Part shown: positions 1 through 9,159 of the stretch, piece by piece
Layout of the letters: every line of letters starts with the position of its first letter
Position numbering within the stretch: the first letter of the stretch is position 1
Assembly (NCBI RefSeq): GCF_037893015.1
Contig: NC_133661.1
Span: forward strand, 224,659,157 to 224,723,156
Source of the DNA: Macrotis lagotis
Taxonomy: Eukaryota > Chordata > Mammalia > Peramelemorphia > Peramelidae
Direction: 5' to 3'
Length of the DNA: 64,000 nucleotides
The notes under the pieces: model-generated
Told to the model about the DNA's origin: nothing
The model's input: the letters and a program-made list of their open reading frames with translations, nothing else
Databases searched by the model: none
Translations under genes and position numbers: made by a program

Positions 1-760
1 GTATTTCCTCTTCTGTTAATCTGGGTAGTTTGTATTTTCATAAATATTTATCCATTTCACTCAAGTTGTCTAATTTATTAGTATACAGTTCAGCAAAGTA
101 ACTCTGAATGATCTCTTTAATTTCCTCCTCATTGATAGTTAGTTCACCCTTTTCATTTTTGATACAGGTAAGTTGGTTATCTTTCTTTTTTTAAAATCAG
201 ATTCACCAAAGATTTGTCCATTTCATGGACATTTTCATAGAGCCAACTCTTAGTTTTATTTATGAGATCAATGGCTTTCTTGCTTTCCATTTTATTAATC
301 TATCCTTTGATTTTCAGAATTTCTAATTTGATATTTAATTGGGAATGTTTAATTTGTTCTTTTTCTAGCTTTTTTAGTTGCATGCCCAATTCATTGCTCT
401 CCTTTTGCTCTATTATATTCATATAGGTATTTAGAGATATAAAGTTCCCCCTCAAAACTTCCTTGGCTGCATCCCATAAATTTTGCTGTGATGTCTCACT
501 AGTATCATTTTCTTGGAAATAATTATTGATTATTTCTATTATTCACTGTTTGATCCCCACCCATTATTAAGATAAAGTTATTTGATTTCCAATTAGTTCT
601 TGGTTTATCTTTCCCTGACCCTTTATTACATGTTATTTTTAATTGCATCATGGCCTGAGAAGTATATATTTATTATTTTTGCCTTTCTGCATTTGATTTT
701 TAGGTTTTTGTGCCCTAATACATGGTCAATTTTCATGAAACCTGGTTCATTTTCAAAGAA
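1..760 (-). mobile_element. L1 LINE fragment (middle of ORF2), minus strand
   Basis: AT-rich sequence that reads, on the minus strand, like the stretch of L1 ORF2 between the endonuclease and reverse transcriptase domains. The plus strand shows the usual antisense L1 wording, such as GCATCCCATAAATTTTGCTG near 469 and ACATGGTCAATTTTC near 720. No long open frame remains. The fragment runs off the left edge of the window and meets an oppositely oriented L1 3' end near 760. Confidence 0.7.
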
Positions 761-1111
761 AAAAGGAAAAGGACCCATATGTACAAAAATATTCAAAGCA
801 GTTCTTTTTGAAAGTTAAAGGGGTGCCCATTAACAGAAATAGCTGGACAACAATTTGGAATATTAATGTAAAAGAATACTATTGTACCATAAGAAATTAC
901 AAAAGGAGTGTTTTCTTTTTTCCTTTTTTTATTAAATTTATTTTTTATTTTCATTTTGTACAAATGTTTTTTTACATTAATAAAATATTCTTGTTTAAGA
1001 GTAAACAAAATACCCCTCCCCCCATGAATATAGATAGACTTGCTTGGGTGAAAAAAGTAAAGGGGAGAGAAAAAAATTAAAATTAAAAAAATAATAGTAA
1101 TAATTATAGGT

Positions 1112-1262
1112 ATGGCCAGGTGGAGCAATGGACGAAGCACCAGCCCTGGAGCCACGAGCACCCGAGCCCATATCCAGCCTTGTAAACCCAACAATCACCC
1201 AGCCATGTGGCATGCAAGCCATCTGATCCCCACTGCCCTGCAAAAACCAAAAAGAAGAAAAA
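1112..1262 (+). mobile_element. tRNA-derived SINE (WSINE1/SINE1-like)
   Basis: Head GGCCAGGTGGAGCAATGGAC matches the tRNA-like head seen in other copies (GGCAGCTAGGTGGCGCAGTG at 57,311). The tail CCCTGCAAAAACC precedes an A-rich end. It lies inside the L1/HAL1 insertion at 916-1628. It is more diverged and GC-richer than the copies at 57,309 and 63,347. Confidence 0.75.
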
Positions 1263-1299
1263 AAAAGACCCAAAATAAAATAAAATAGTAATAATAGTA

Positions 1300-1460
1300 G
1301 GGGTGGCTGGGTGGCAGGCAGAGCATTGGCCTTTGAGCCAGGAGCACCTGAGTCCAAATCCGGCCCAAGACACCCAAAGATCACCCTGCTATGTGGCCCC
1401 AGGCAGGCCACCCAGCCCCACCTGCCCTGCACCCTCCCCCAAATAATAATAACAAAAAAT
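1300..1460 (+). mobile_element. tRNA-derived SINE, second copy in tandem
   Basis: A second head-to-tail SINE starting GGGGTGGCTGGGTGGCAGGC, only about 40 bp after the first. Similar AATAATAGTA words lie beside both copies and may be target duplications, but these are too simple to be sure. Short open frames here are shadows of the SINE. Confidence 0.75.
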
Positions 1461-2010
1461 GTGCTTCAGTCTTTGTTCCAACACCAACAACTCTGTCACG
1501 GGTGGATCACATTCTTTATGATAAATCCATCACAAAAGTTGCTTCCATATTTTTCCAACGTTGCCATTGCTGATCGCAACTCCCTCCTTTCTTATTTCTC
1601 CACTACAATATACTATATTTTCTCTCTCAAAAGGAGTGTTTTCAAAGAAATCTGGGAAGACATATATGAACTGATACAGAATGATGTGAGTAGAATTAGG
1701 AAAACAATTTATACAATAACAATTTTGTAAATGCAAACAAGTTTGTGTAAGACTTAAGAACTCTAATCAATACAATGACCATCCATGATCCCAGATGACA
1801 TCCACTGATGTTGAAGAATGTTACCCACTGCCTGACAGAGATAAGTCTTAATACATAGAATGAGATATGCATTTTTGTATATAATAAATTTGAGAATTTA
1901 CTTTAATGAAATGTGTACACTTGTTAAAATTATTTTTCCTTTCTCAATGCAGGGGAAGAAGAAAACAAAATAAATAAATAAAAATAAAATTAAAAAATTT
2001 ATTTTTAAAA

Positions 2011-3520
2011 AGGAACTGCAAATGATAGATTAGAGGAACAAGAGGCAGGAGGCAAAGAGAACAATTAGAAGGTTAATTGAAGGAAACAATGTAAAGACTA
2101 ACAGAATGCCTTCTGAGGGGGCTGAGGGGAGGGAAGCAAGAATGGAGGAAAAATTGTAAAACTCAAAAATAAATAAAATATTTCTTTAAAAAGGGTTAAT
2201 TGAATAGAGCTTGGAGAAGTAATTGGGTCCTGAACCAGGGTGGTAGTTATGCTAGGGAATATAAGGAACTAATTCAAGAGTTTTTGCAGAGATCAAATCA
2301 ATAAGACTTGATAACTAGTTTGCTTTAAGGGCTGAAGGGAAAAGAAGAGCTGAGGATGAGTTCAAAATTTTGAACTTAGGTAACAGAAAAGACAGTAAGG
2401 AACAACAGAAATAGAAAGGTTGAGAAGAGGGAGGATGTTTGAGGTAAAAGATGATTCTGTTTGGGTTATATTGAATTTGAGATGCCCATGGAAAACTAAA
2501 ATGAGATTTCCAATAGGAATTGCCAATGGATGCATATGTTTGTGTCCTTCAGGTACTTAGAGATGTTAATAATTGACTTCATGAAAGCTGATGGGATAAC
2601 TGAGAATAAAGAGATAGAAAGAGAAGAGAGTCCAGTACAAATTGCAGCTGAACACCAACAGGAAGACAGACAGAGATTATTATCAACTAAAGGAAACTGA
2701 GGAAGCATGTCCAGACAGCAAAAAGGAGAGAACACATTACAAAAATCCAGGTAAAGAGAGTATCTTGGAGAAAATGGTGTTCAATAGAAAAGTCAAGAAG
2801 GATGAAGACCAAGAAATGACCCTTGGATTTGCCAATTAAAAAATCATTGGTAAGTTTAGAAAAAGCAGTTTTTATTGAGTTAAAAGGGAGGTTGAGAAGT
2901 GAATATGAGATAGAAAAATGGTGGAAATGAATATAAAACTGCTTTTTCTAGAAGCCTGGCTGTGAAAGAGAGGGGAGGACAATAGATTCAAGGGAAGGTA
3001 GGATAAAGTGACAATTTTCTAAGGACAGTGGAGGCAATTGGAAAGAGTCAATTAGTAGAGTTGCAAAATTAGAGAGGGAGAAAGAATAGTCAAAAGGAAA
3101 AGTGCCCAGAAAAGATGGGAGGATATGAGATTAAATAAACAAGTAATGAGGTTGATGTTAATAAGGAAAAGGAACAACCATTCTTCCAAGACTGGACAAA
3201 TATAGTAGAAATGGGAGGTGGGATGGTGTTGAAATAATCTAAAGTATAGAATTGGAGAGAAGGAAGATTATGATGTATTCCTTTAATTTTCCATTAAAGA
3301 AATAAGGTTTTCTATTGGAAGTGGGCAGGGCTAGGTGGGAGGACAGGATATAAGATATTTGGGAAAGATTTGGACATGAATGAAAATGACTGAACAAGCA
3401 CAAAAGGTGCCAAGTGTAATACTAAGTCCTGAGGAAACAAGAAAACATGACAGTCCTGTTCTCTAAGATCTAATAGAGAAAGATAAAGCGCAAAGGAAAA
3501 CTGAAAAGGAGGTGGAAAGG
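2011..3520 (-). mobile_element. L2 LINE, long minus-strand copy
   Basis: The plus strand carries the antisense wording of L2 ORF2 and 3' end, for example the block around 2185-2300 and the 'gtgccaagtgtaatactaagtcctg' type 3' piece near 3405. It is interrupted at 2082-2193 by a short L1 3' end. No intact coding remains. Bases 3520-3800 hold no feature I can name. Confidence 0.55.
2082..2193 (+). mobile_element. Short L1 3' tail inserted in L2
   Basis: A 112-bp block with the marsupial L1 3' UTR end (purine-rich GAGGGGAGGGAAG stretch, then an AAATAAATAAAATA tail). It is flanked by an 11-bp repeat of the L2 host, GGTTAATTGAA, at 2071-2081 and 2194-2204. Strongly 5'-truncated. Confidence 0.6.
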
Positions 3521-3801
3521 AGGAGGTAAGCATGGAGGCCACTGGTGAGGGAGCTGAGCAGTCTGGAGAGTGGTTTACTGGGGATTGATATGAGCATGAC
3601 TTGGGCACTTCATGTAATGATACCACTAGCTAGGGATTACTCAATCAGGAGAATATGCCTCTTAGGGCAGATGGATAAAATGAGGGAGGAATGAGCACTG
3701 ATGCAAAATAAGATAGATATAATGATGATTCAATTCCTAATTTGCTTTCGTTTTTGTCTACCAAGAAAAATGATCCTCATACTTGCTAGAACAAACATTT
3801 C

Positions 3802-3826
3802 TAATAAATAAATAAATAAATAGATG
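3802..3826. repeat. (AAAT)n microsatellite
   Basis: Short run of AAAT units ending a small AT-rich tract. Confidence 0.8.
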
Positions 3827-3906
3827 GTAAGAGAATACCAAGTTATACTCAGTGAATTTAGGTCATTAGACCAGACTGCACTATATCCCAGGATATTAAA
3901 ATAACT

Positions 3907-3932
3907 TGTGTGTGTGTGTGTGTGTGTGTGTG
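3907..3932. repeat. (TG)n microsatellite
   Basis: About 13 perfect TG units. Confidence 0.95.
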
Positions 3933-4010
3933 ATTGCTAAGCAATGGCCAATAATCTTTCATATATCATGGAGAACAACCGAGTTGCTAAAGGACAAGGT
4001 TAATACCCCA

Positions 4011-4170
4011 ATTTTCTTTTTTTTGTTGTTTTATTTTTATAGAAGGCAATGGGGTTAAGTGACTTATTCAAGGTCACACAGCTAGGTTGTTATTAATTAT
4101 TTGAGGCTGGATTTGAACTCAGGTCCTCCTGGGTCCAGGACCAGTGCTCTATTCACTTAGCTGCCCCAAT
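4011..4170 (-). mobile_element. tRNA-derived SINE, minus strand
   Basis: The plus strand starts with the T-rich reverse tail, continues with GGCAATGGGGTTAAGTGACT, and ends in the reverse head TTAGCTGCCCC. This is the same family as the copies at 30,634 and 57,575. Confidence 0.85.
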
Positions 4171-4734
4171 GCTCCAGTTTTCAAGGCAGAAAAGGAACTA
4201 GACTCTCCAAATTACAAAATGGTCAACTTGATCTAAATTTCTGGTAAAACAGGTTGTTTTTGAGAACATTTCAAAAGTGAAACAATGATCATCAAGACAT
4301 AACAGAAAAAAATTCATTTTAAAGTAAACTTTTCTTTACAAGATTACCAAAATAAAGGATAAAATCTCTTGAAATATTTTTATGGACAAGAGGAATAACA
4401 CACAATTAGGAAAAACACAGTTAAACAGATTTAAAATAATGTGACCCAAGGAAAATAAATATTACTTTATGATTTATCCTTTTCTCCTTTGTCAACAACT
4501 ATCTCTTAGTCAGGTTCAAAATAACATAATTACTCTCAACCCCAAGCAGTTGTTTGCTAACCTGGTCCCCTTCTCTCTATTATCAGATAAACAGATAACC
4601 CCCTTACATTAGGTCCTCCCAGGGTAAAACTTTCCTGTCTTTCTATCTTCTTGTCAAAATTAAGGGTGGTTCAGTTTCCAAGAGGGAGGTTAAAAGCAGG
4701 GAGACTTAGTTGGTATGGTTCTAATTTTCTGATC

Positions 4735-4925
4735 AAGATCACTAAGGGCCACTAAGGCCCATAGAAGAGCTGTGTGAATCCTGAGCAACTTAACCTCTAT
4801 CCACCTTAGTTTCCTCATCTTTAAAATGGAGATAAATAGCAGCACTTACCTCCCAGGGTTGTTGTGAGAATCAAATGAAATAATGTTTGTAAAGAGTTTT
4901 GCAAATTTGAAAACACTATAGCTAT
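4735..4925 (+). mobile_element. MIR/THER-type CORE-SINE
   Basis: Contains the MIR signature TTAGTTTCCTCATCTTTAAA and a 3' part with 'ataatgtttgtaaag'. Ancient and diverged. Confidence 0.7.
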
Positions 4926-5335
4926 TGGAGTATGCAGTCGATAGGCCTGCAGTCAGGAAGACTCATCTTCCTGAGTTCAAATTTGACCTGAGATACTTAA
5001 TAGTTATATGACCCTGAGCTAGTCACTTAACTCTGCCTCAGTTTTCTCATTTGAAAATGAGCTGGAGAAGAAAAGGGCAAACTACTCCAGTATCTTTGTT
5101 AAGAAAACTCCAAATGGGGGCGGCTAGATGGTGTAGTGGATAAAGCACTGGCCCTGGAGTCAGGAGTACCTGGGTTCAAATCTGGTGTCAGACACTTACT
5201 AATTACCTGTGTGGCCTTGGGCAAGCCACTTAACCCCGTTTGCCTTGCAAAAAAGAAAAAAGAAAACTCCAAATGGAGTCAAGAAGAATTAGACACAACT
5301 GAAACAAGTCAACAGCAGCGGCATCAGTAACATCA
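4926..5335 (+). mobile_element. MAR1-like SINE with RTE-type tail, split by a young SINE
   Basis: tRNA-like head near 4926, then CAGTTTTCTCATTTGAAAAT, GAGCTGGAGAAG and an RTE/BovB-like tail ending near GTCAAGAAGAATTAGACAC. The tail is split at 5118-5259 by a WSINE1-like copy. Confidence 0.8.
5118..5259 (+). mobile_element. WSINE1-like SINE nested in MAR1
   Basis: Full-length head and TTGCAAAAAAG tail. It is flanked by the 17-bp direct repeat AAGAAAACTCCAAATGG at 5101-5117 and 5260-5276, which is host MAR1 sequence. The target begins with AAGAAAA, as L1 endonuclease cleavage would leave it. A second SINE (26,389-26,550) used the same MAR1 position. Confidence 0.85.
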
Positions 5336-5399
5336 GCATTATTAATTATTAAATGTCTGTAAGGTAGAAGAAATATAGTTTGTTTTGCATGAGACCCAG

Positions 5400-5490
5400 A
5401 GAGTATATATCTAAGAAATGTGGGTCAAAACGTTATAGCTTAATATGCAAAATTACTTCCAACCAGTAGAGCTGTCCAAAAATTGAAGGG
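5400..5490 (+). mobile_element. CR1/L3 3'-end fragment
   Basis: Contains AATTACTTCCAACCAGTAGAGCTGTCCAAA-like wording of the CR1/L3 3' end, as also seen near 26,000. It directly abuts the long inverted repeat. Confidence 0.4.
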
Positions 5491-6025
5491 TTTGTCACCA
5501 TAAGGCACAATATAAATAGAAGTTTGATATTAATCAATGGTGGGAGTGTGAGTATGAGAATAATTTTATACAGCCTAAGGAATTTATGAGAAATAGTAAA
5601 TGGAGTTAATCCTTATTTCTATAGCATTTCAAAGCTTTTTTTCTGTTATATGATTTCATTTTCTCTTGACAATAATCTTATGAACCAAACTATATGAACA
5701 TAGGATCACAGACCTTAGAGTTAGGAAAGAAGTCAGACATCATCAACTCCAAGCTTCAGAAGAATCATTTTCAAATAGTTATCTACCATATAGATAAGAT
5801 TTGTGGATTCTATGTCTATACAGTTTGGTTCATAGGACTATTGTCAAAAGAAAATAAAATTATATAATTGAAGAAAGTTTTGAAATGAATGAAATGCTAT
5901 AGAAATAAGGATTGACTCTATTCCCTCTTTCTCATAAATTCCTAAGGCTGTATAAAATTATTCTCATACTCACACTCCCACCATTGATTAATATCAAACT
6001 TCTATTGTACCTTACAATGACAAAA
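5491..6025. repeat. Long imperfect inverted repeat (hairpin), centre near 5758
   Basis: The left arm (about 5491-5725) and right arm (about 5790-6025) are reverse complements over more than 200 bp, with small gaps and a short central spacer. Clear paired landmarks are CCTTATTTCTATAGCATTTC at 5611-5630 with GAAATGCTATAGAAATAAGG at 5891-5910, and TGAACCAAAC at 5681 with GTTTGGTTCA at 5823. The arms are close in sequence, so the fold could be stable in RNA. It could be a foldback DNA element or an inverted local duplication. I cannot assign a family. Confidence 0.85.
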
Positions 6026-6309
6026 AATTATTTCGTTCCTATAACTTGCCCATTATTGCATCCCTCTGAAGTGAACATGATGAGTATTATTATCCCTATT
6101 TTTCAGATGAGCACAGACTTATATAGGTGAAGTGATATGAACAGATATGAACAGGTTCATTTATCTAGTCACATCTTTATTAGATGTGAGCTTATCCAAG
6201 ACCTTGGCTGCTCCTCTTTCCAGATGATCCTGTCTGCCCACTCTACAAAAAGGACAGATCTAGGACTCAATTACAATTACTATGACTTTAGGATATTAGG
6301 TCATAGAGT

Positions 6310-6480
6310 AGGGGAACTTCAAATATTTAAAGGATTGTACAGTGGAAGAGCGATTCAACTTGTTTTTCTTGTACTGGCTGGAAGTAAGAAAAGAGTCAAA
6401 ATTTCTGGGAAGCAAATTTCAACTCAATATACTAAAAACTTTCCTAACGGTGTTGTTTTGGGATTCCTCTAGGTTAAAAA
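6310..6480 (+). mobile_element. CR1/L3 LINE 3'-end fragment
   Basis: Wording such as GTACAGTGGAAGAGCGATTC and AACTTTCCTAAC matches the common CR1/L3 3' tail, as does the block at 25,765-26,165. No coding. Confidence 0.5.
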
Positions 6481-7200
6481 TCTTATTGTCCAATATTGTA
6501 GGAATAGTTCAGCAATTTTCAAAATCTTTTTGGTCCATGGAATGATACTGAATGGACAAAAGACCATACAGATTGAGCTCACTATTTCTTTGCATCCCCA
6601 TGCACTTATCCATCTTAAGAACCCAATGGGTTCATCAATTGGGGAAAAGCTGAACAAGTTGCAGTATATGGTTGTAATGGAATATTACTGGATTTAAGAA
6701 ATGTCAAGCAGGATGCTTTCAGAAAAACCTGGGAAGACTTAAATGAATTGATGCAAAGTGAAGTAAGCAGAGCAAGGAAAACATTGTATATAGGAACAGC
6801 AACAATGAATGATATCAAATGAGAATGACTTAGCTAATCTCAGTAAAACAATAATCCAAGAAAATTCCAAAAAAATTCGTGATGAAAAATTGCTAGCCAC
6901 TTCCAGAGAAAGAATGAATGGAGTCTGAATGCAGGTCAAAGAACACTATTTTTCACTTTTTGTATTTTATCATAGGTTTCATTCCCTTTGAGTATGTGCT
7001 TCTTTCATAATGTGGAAATATGCTTTACAAAGACTGAACATATATAACCTATAACAAATTGCTTACTGTCTCAGGGAAGGGGGAAGTGAGGGAAGGAGAG
7101 AAAACATTTGGAATTCAAAATTTTTTGAAGTAAATGTTAAAAATTGTCTTTTCATGGAAATTGGGGTGAAAAATAAAATATTATTTTAAAAAATCAATGG
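6481..7200 (+). mobile_element. L1 LINE 3' end (ORF2 tail plus 3' UTR)
   Basis: The degraded ORF2 C-terminus around 6615-6830 is followed by the typical marsupial L1 3' UTR and an AAATAAAATATTATT tail. Plus orientation, strongly 5'-truncated. Confidence 0.75.
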
Positions 7201-7429
7201 GTTCCCCAACTTAGATGAATTATTATTCTGTTACATTTTTAAAAATGTTTCAGGGTAAAGAAGACCAGCTTGTAGACCCTAGAAGACTCTTCAGACCACA
7301 GAGTGAGAACTATTAAGCATTGAATATGGGACTCAGAGATGTAGTTTCCAATCTTTGCTCTACTAGTAATTACCCACCTTGGGTAAAGTCATTTCCCCTC
7401 CTTGGACTTCAGTTTCCTTTTCATTGTAT

Positions 7430-7855
7430 TCTTTCTTTAAGTCCTCACCTTATACAACCTCCTCCATGAAGTTTTCCTTAATCTGTTTCCTCCAGTTGTT
7501 TGAAGTGATATCTCCATCAAAGAGGATTTGAATTCCTCTAGTACTAGCTGGGCAAGTTACTTCACATGCCTGTATTTCAATTTCCTTAACTGTAAAAGGA
7601 GGTGATTGTTTTCCATGACCTCTAAAATCTCTTTCTCCTCTAAACTTATTATTTTATGATCCTTTAACATGTTTTCATTCTAGATGACATTGTACTGATT
7701 TCTGGTCATCTTCACAAATAGACCTATCCCCAGTCTATCATCACCACTGGACTGTAAGCTCCCTAAGGGAAGGAGCACATCCAAACTGGCTATTTTCACT
7801 TTTGATTTGCACAGTGCTTTATACAGAGTAAATGTTTAATAAATGTTTGTTAAAT
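7430..7855 (+). mobile_element. L2 LINE 3' end with a MIR inside
   Basis: L2 3' wording GGACTGTAAGCTCCCTAAGG near 7749 and the terminal AATAAATGTTTGTTAAATGA. Bases 7515-7675 are a MIR insertion carrying the usual 'tcaatttccttaactgtaaaa' core. Bases 7200-7430 show nothing I recognise. Confidence 0.7.
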
Positions 7856-7904
7856 GAGTGTTATTATCTTAATCTACAATCTTATATAATTACTGCATTA
7901 GAAG

Positions 7905-8135
7905 TTAAGTAGATAGGTGGTATCTTAGAATATCAAGTCAGCTCAAATATGGCATCTGGCATGTACTAACTCTGTGACGCTAGACAAGTCATTTAACCTC
8001 TGTTTATCTCACTTTCCTCATTTGTAAAATGGGTATAATAATAGAATTTATATCCCAGGATGTTGTAAGGATAAAATGAAATGTTATTTGTAAAATTCTT
8101 AGTATAGTACCAAACACATAGCTATTAGTATTAGA
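7905..8135 (+). mobile_element. MIR/THER-type CORE-SINE
   Basis: Contains CAAGTCATTTAACCTCTGTT and TCCTCATTTGTAAAATGGG, the MIR core, and a 3' end with AAATGTTATTTGTAAA. Confidence 0.75.
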
Positions 8136-8149
8136 AAGGTACAAATTCA

Positions 8150-8900
8150 TCTGCTAGTAGAATTGTGAATTGGTCTACCCACTCTAGAAAGTGTTTTGAA
8201 ATTATGCTAAGAAAATGACTATAATTTCTGTAGCCTTTGGCCCCAAAATTCCACCTCTGGGACATCAATAAAAAAGGAGGGGCCCATTTAAACCAAACAA
8301 CTTTGTGAAGAAAACACCAAATGGGGTCCCAAGAATCAGACTCAACTACAACAATTGAATGAAAACAAAAAAGGATAATTTATAGCATCACTTTTTGTTG
8401 TAAAGCACTAGAAACAAGGTAGATAAACTTCATTTGGGTAATGCAAAAACAAGTTGTGGTTTGAGAATGAAATGTAAGATGACTATGCTATAAAAATGAT
8501 GAATATGATGAGTGCAGAGAAATATAGAGACACATGAAGTGACACAAAGTAAAGTAAATAGAACCAGTAAAACAATCTGGATACTGGATACAACAATGTA
8601 AATGGAAGGAACAATAATAAAATACTTGAAATTTTTAATGACCTTATTTGACCCTAAAGAAGAGGTATTAAAAGGTACCTCTCTATACTTTGCAAAAGTG
8701 GGGAGTTATGGGTATGAAATACTGAATAAAAATGTCAGACTTTTTGGTTAGATTTATAGAACTTACCCTTGCACCTACTCCACCTTTTGGGTTTTTGATT
8801 CTTCAAGGTAAAAGATCGCTTTCTCAGAAGAAAGGGATACACTGGAAAATTTAGGGAATGTATCAACAAATGATATTAATATAATTTTTTAAAAAGAAAG
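8150..8900 (+). mobile_element. L1 LINE 3' region, degraded
   Basis: Contains L1 ORF2 C-terminal wording ('ctataaaaatgatgaatatgatgagtgcag') and a 3' UTR. A MAR1 tail fragment is embedded near 8295-8370. Confidence 0.5.
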
Positions 8901-8924
8901 AAAATTGAAAAGTGCTTAGTAAAG

Positions 8925-9130
8925 ACTAATGTATAAGGCCATTACCTATCAGAGAAATTAGGGAAGACTTCCTGGAGAAGATGGCATTTGATTGAACTTT
9001 AGAGGATAGATAGAAATTTAACATGAAAAGAAGAGGAAGAACAGACATGAAAGGCAAAATGAGTAAAAGCAAGGAAGCAAAATACCAAATATGCATAGGA
9101 GACAGTAGATTAGACCAATTTGGCTGGAGA
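8925..9130 (-). mobile_element. L2 LINE fragment, minus strand
   Basis: Antisense L2 wording: GGAAGACTTCCTGGAGAAGA near 8963 and the block after it. Confidence 0.6.
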
Positions 9131-9159
9131 GTTAGTCAGTATATATATAAATTTTCTTT

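Larger units (their letters stand above)
916..1628 (-). mobile_element. 5'-truncated L1/HAL1 3' UTR insertion, minus strand
   Basis: The insertion starts with a T-rich run at 916, which is the poly(A) tail read in antisense. It matches the 3' UTR of the half-L1 at 9,160-11,710 and the copy at 41,892. It is flanked by a perfect 15-bp direct repeat, AAAAGGAGTGTTTTC, at 901-915 and 1629-1643. Two tRNA-derived SINEs sit inside it. The order of events is therefore readable: older L1, then this insertion, then the SINEs. Confidence 0.75.
761..2010 (+). mobile_element. L1 LINE 3' end, plus strand, split by a later insertion
   Basis: Two blocks (761-900 and about 1644-2010) join into one L1 3' end: degraded ORF2 C-terminus (the tryptophan/tyrosine-rich tail) followed by 3' UTR and an A-rich end. 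Related L1 3' ends occur at 6481, 17345, 23270 and 34882. The break is filled by the 713-bp insertion at 916-1628, which is flanked by a direct repeat of the host sequence. Damaged throughout and not coding. Confidence 0.7.
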
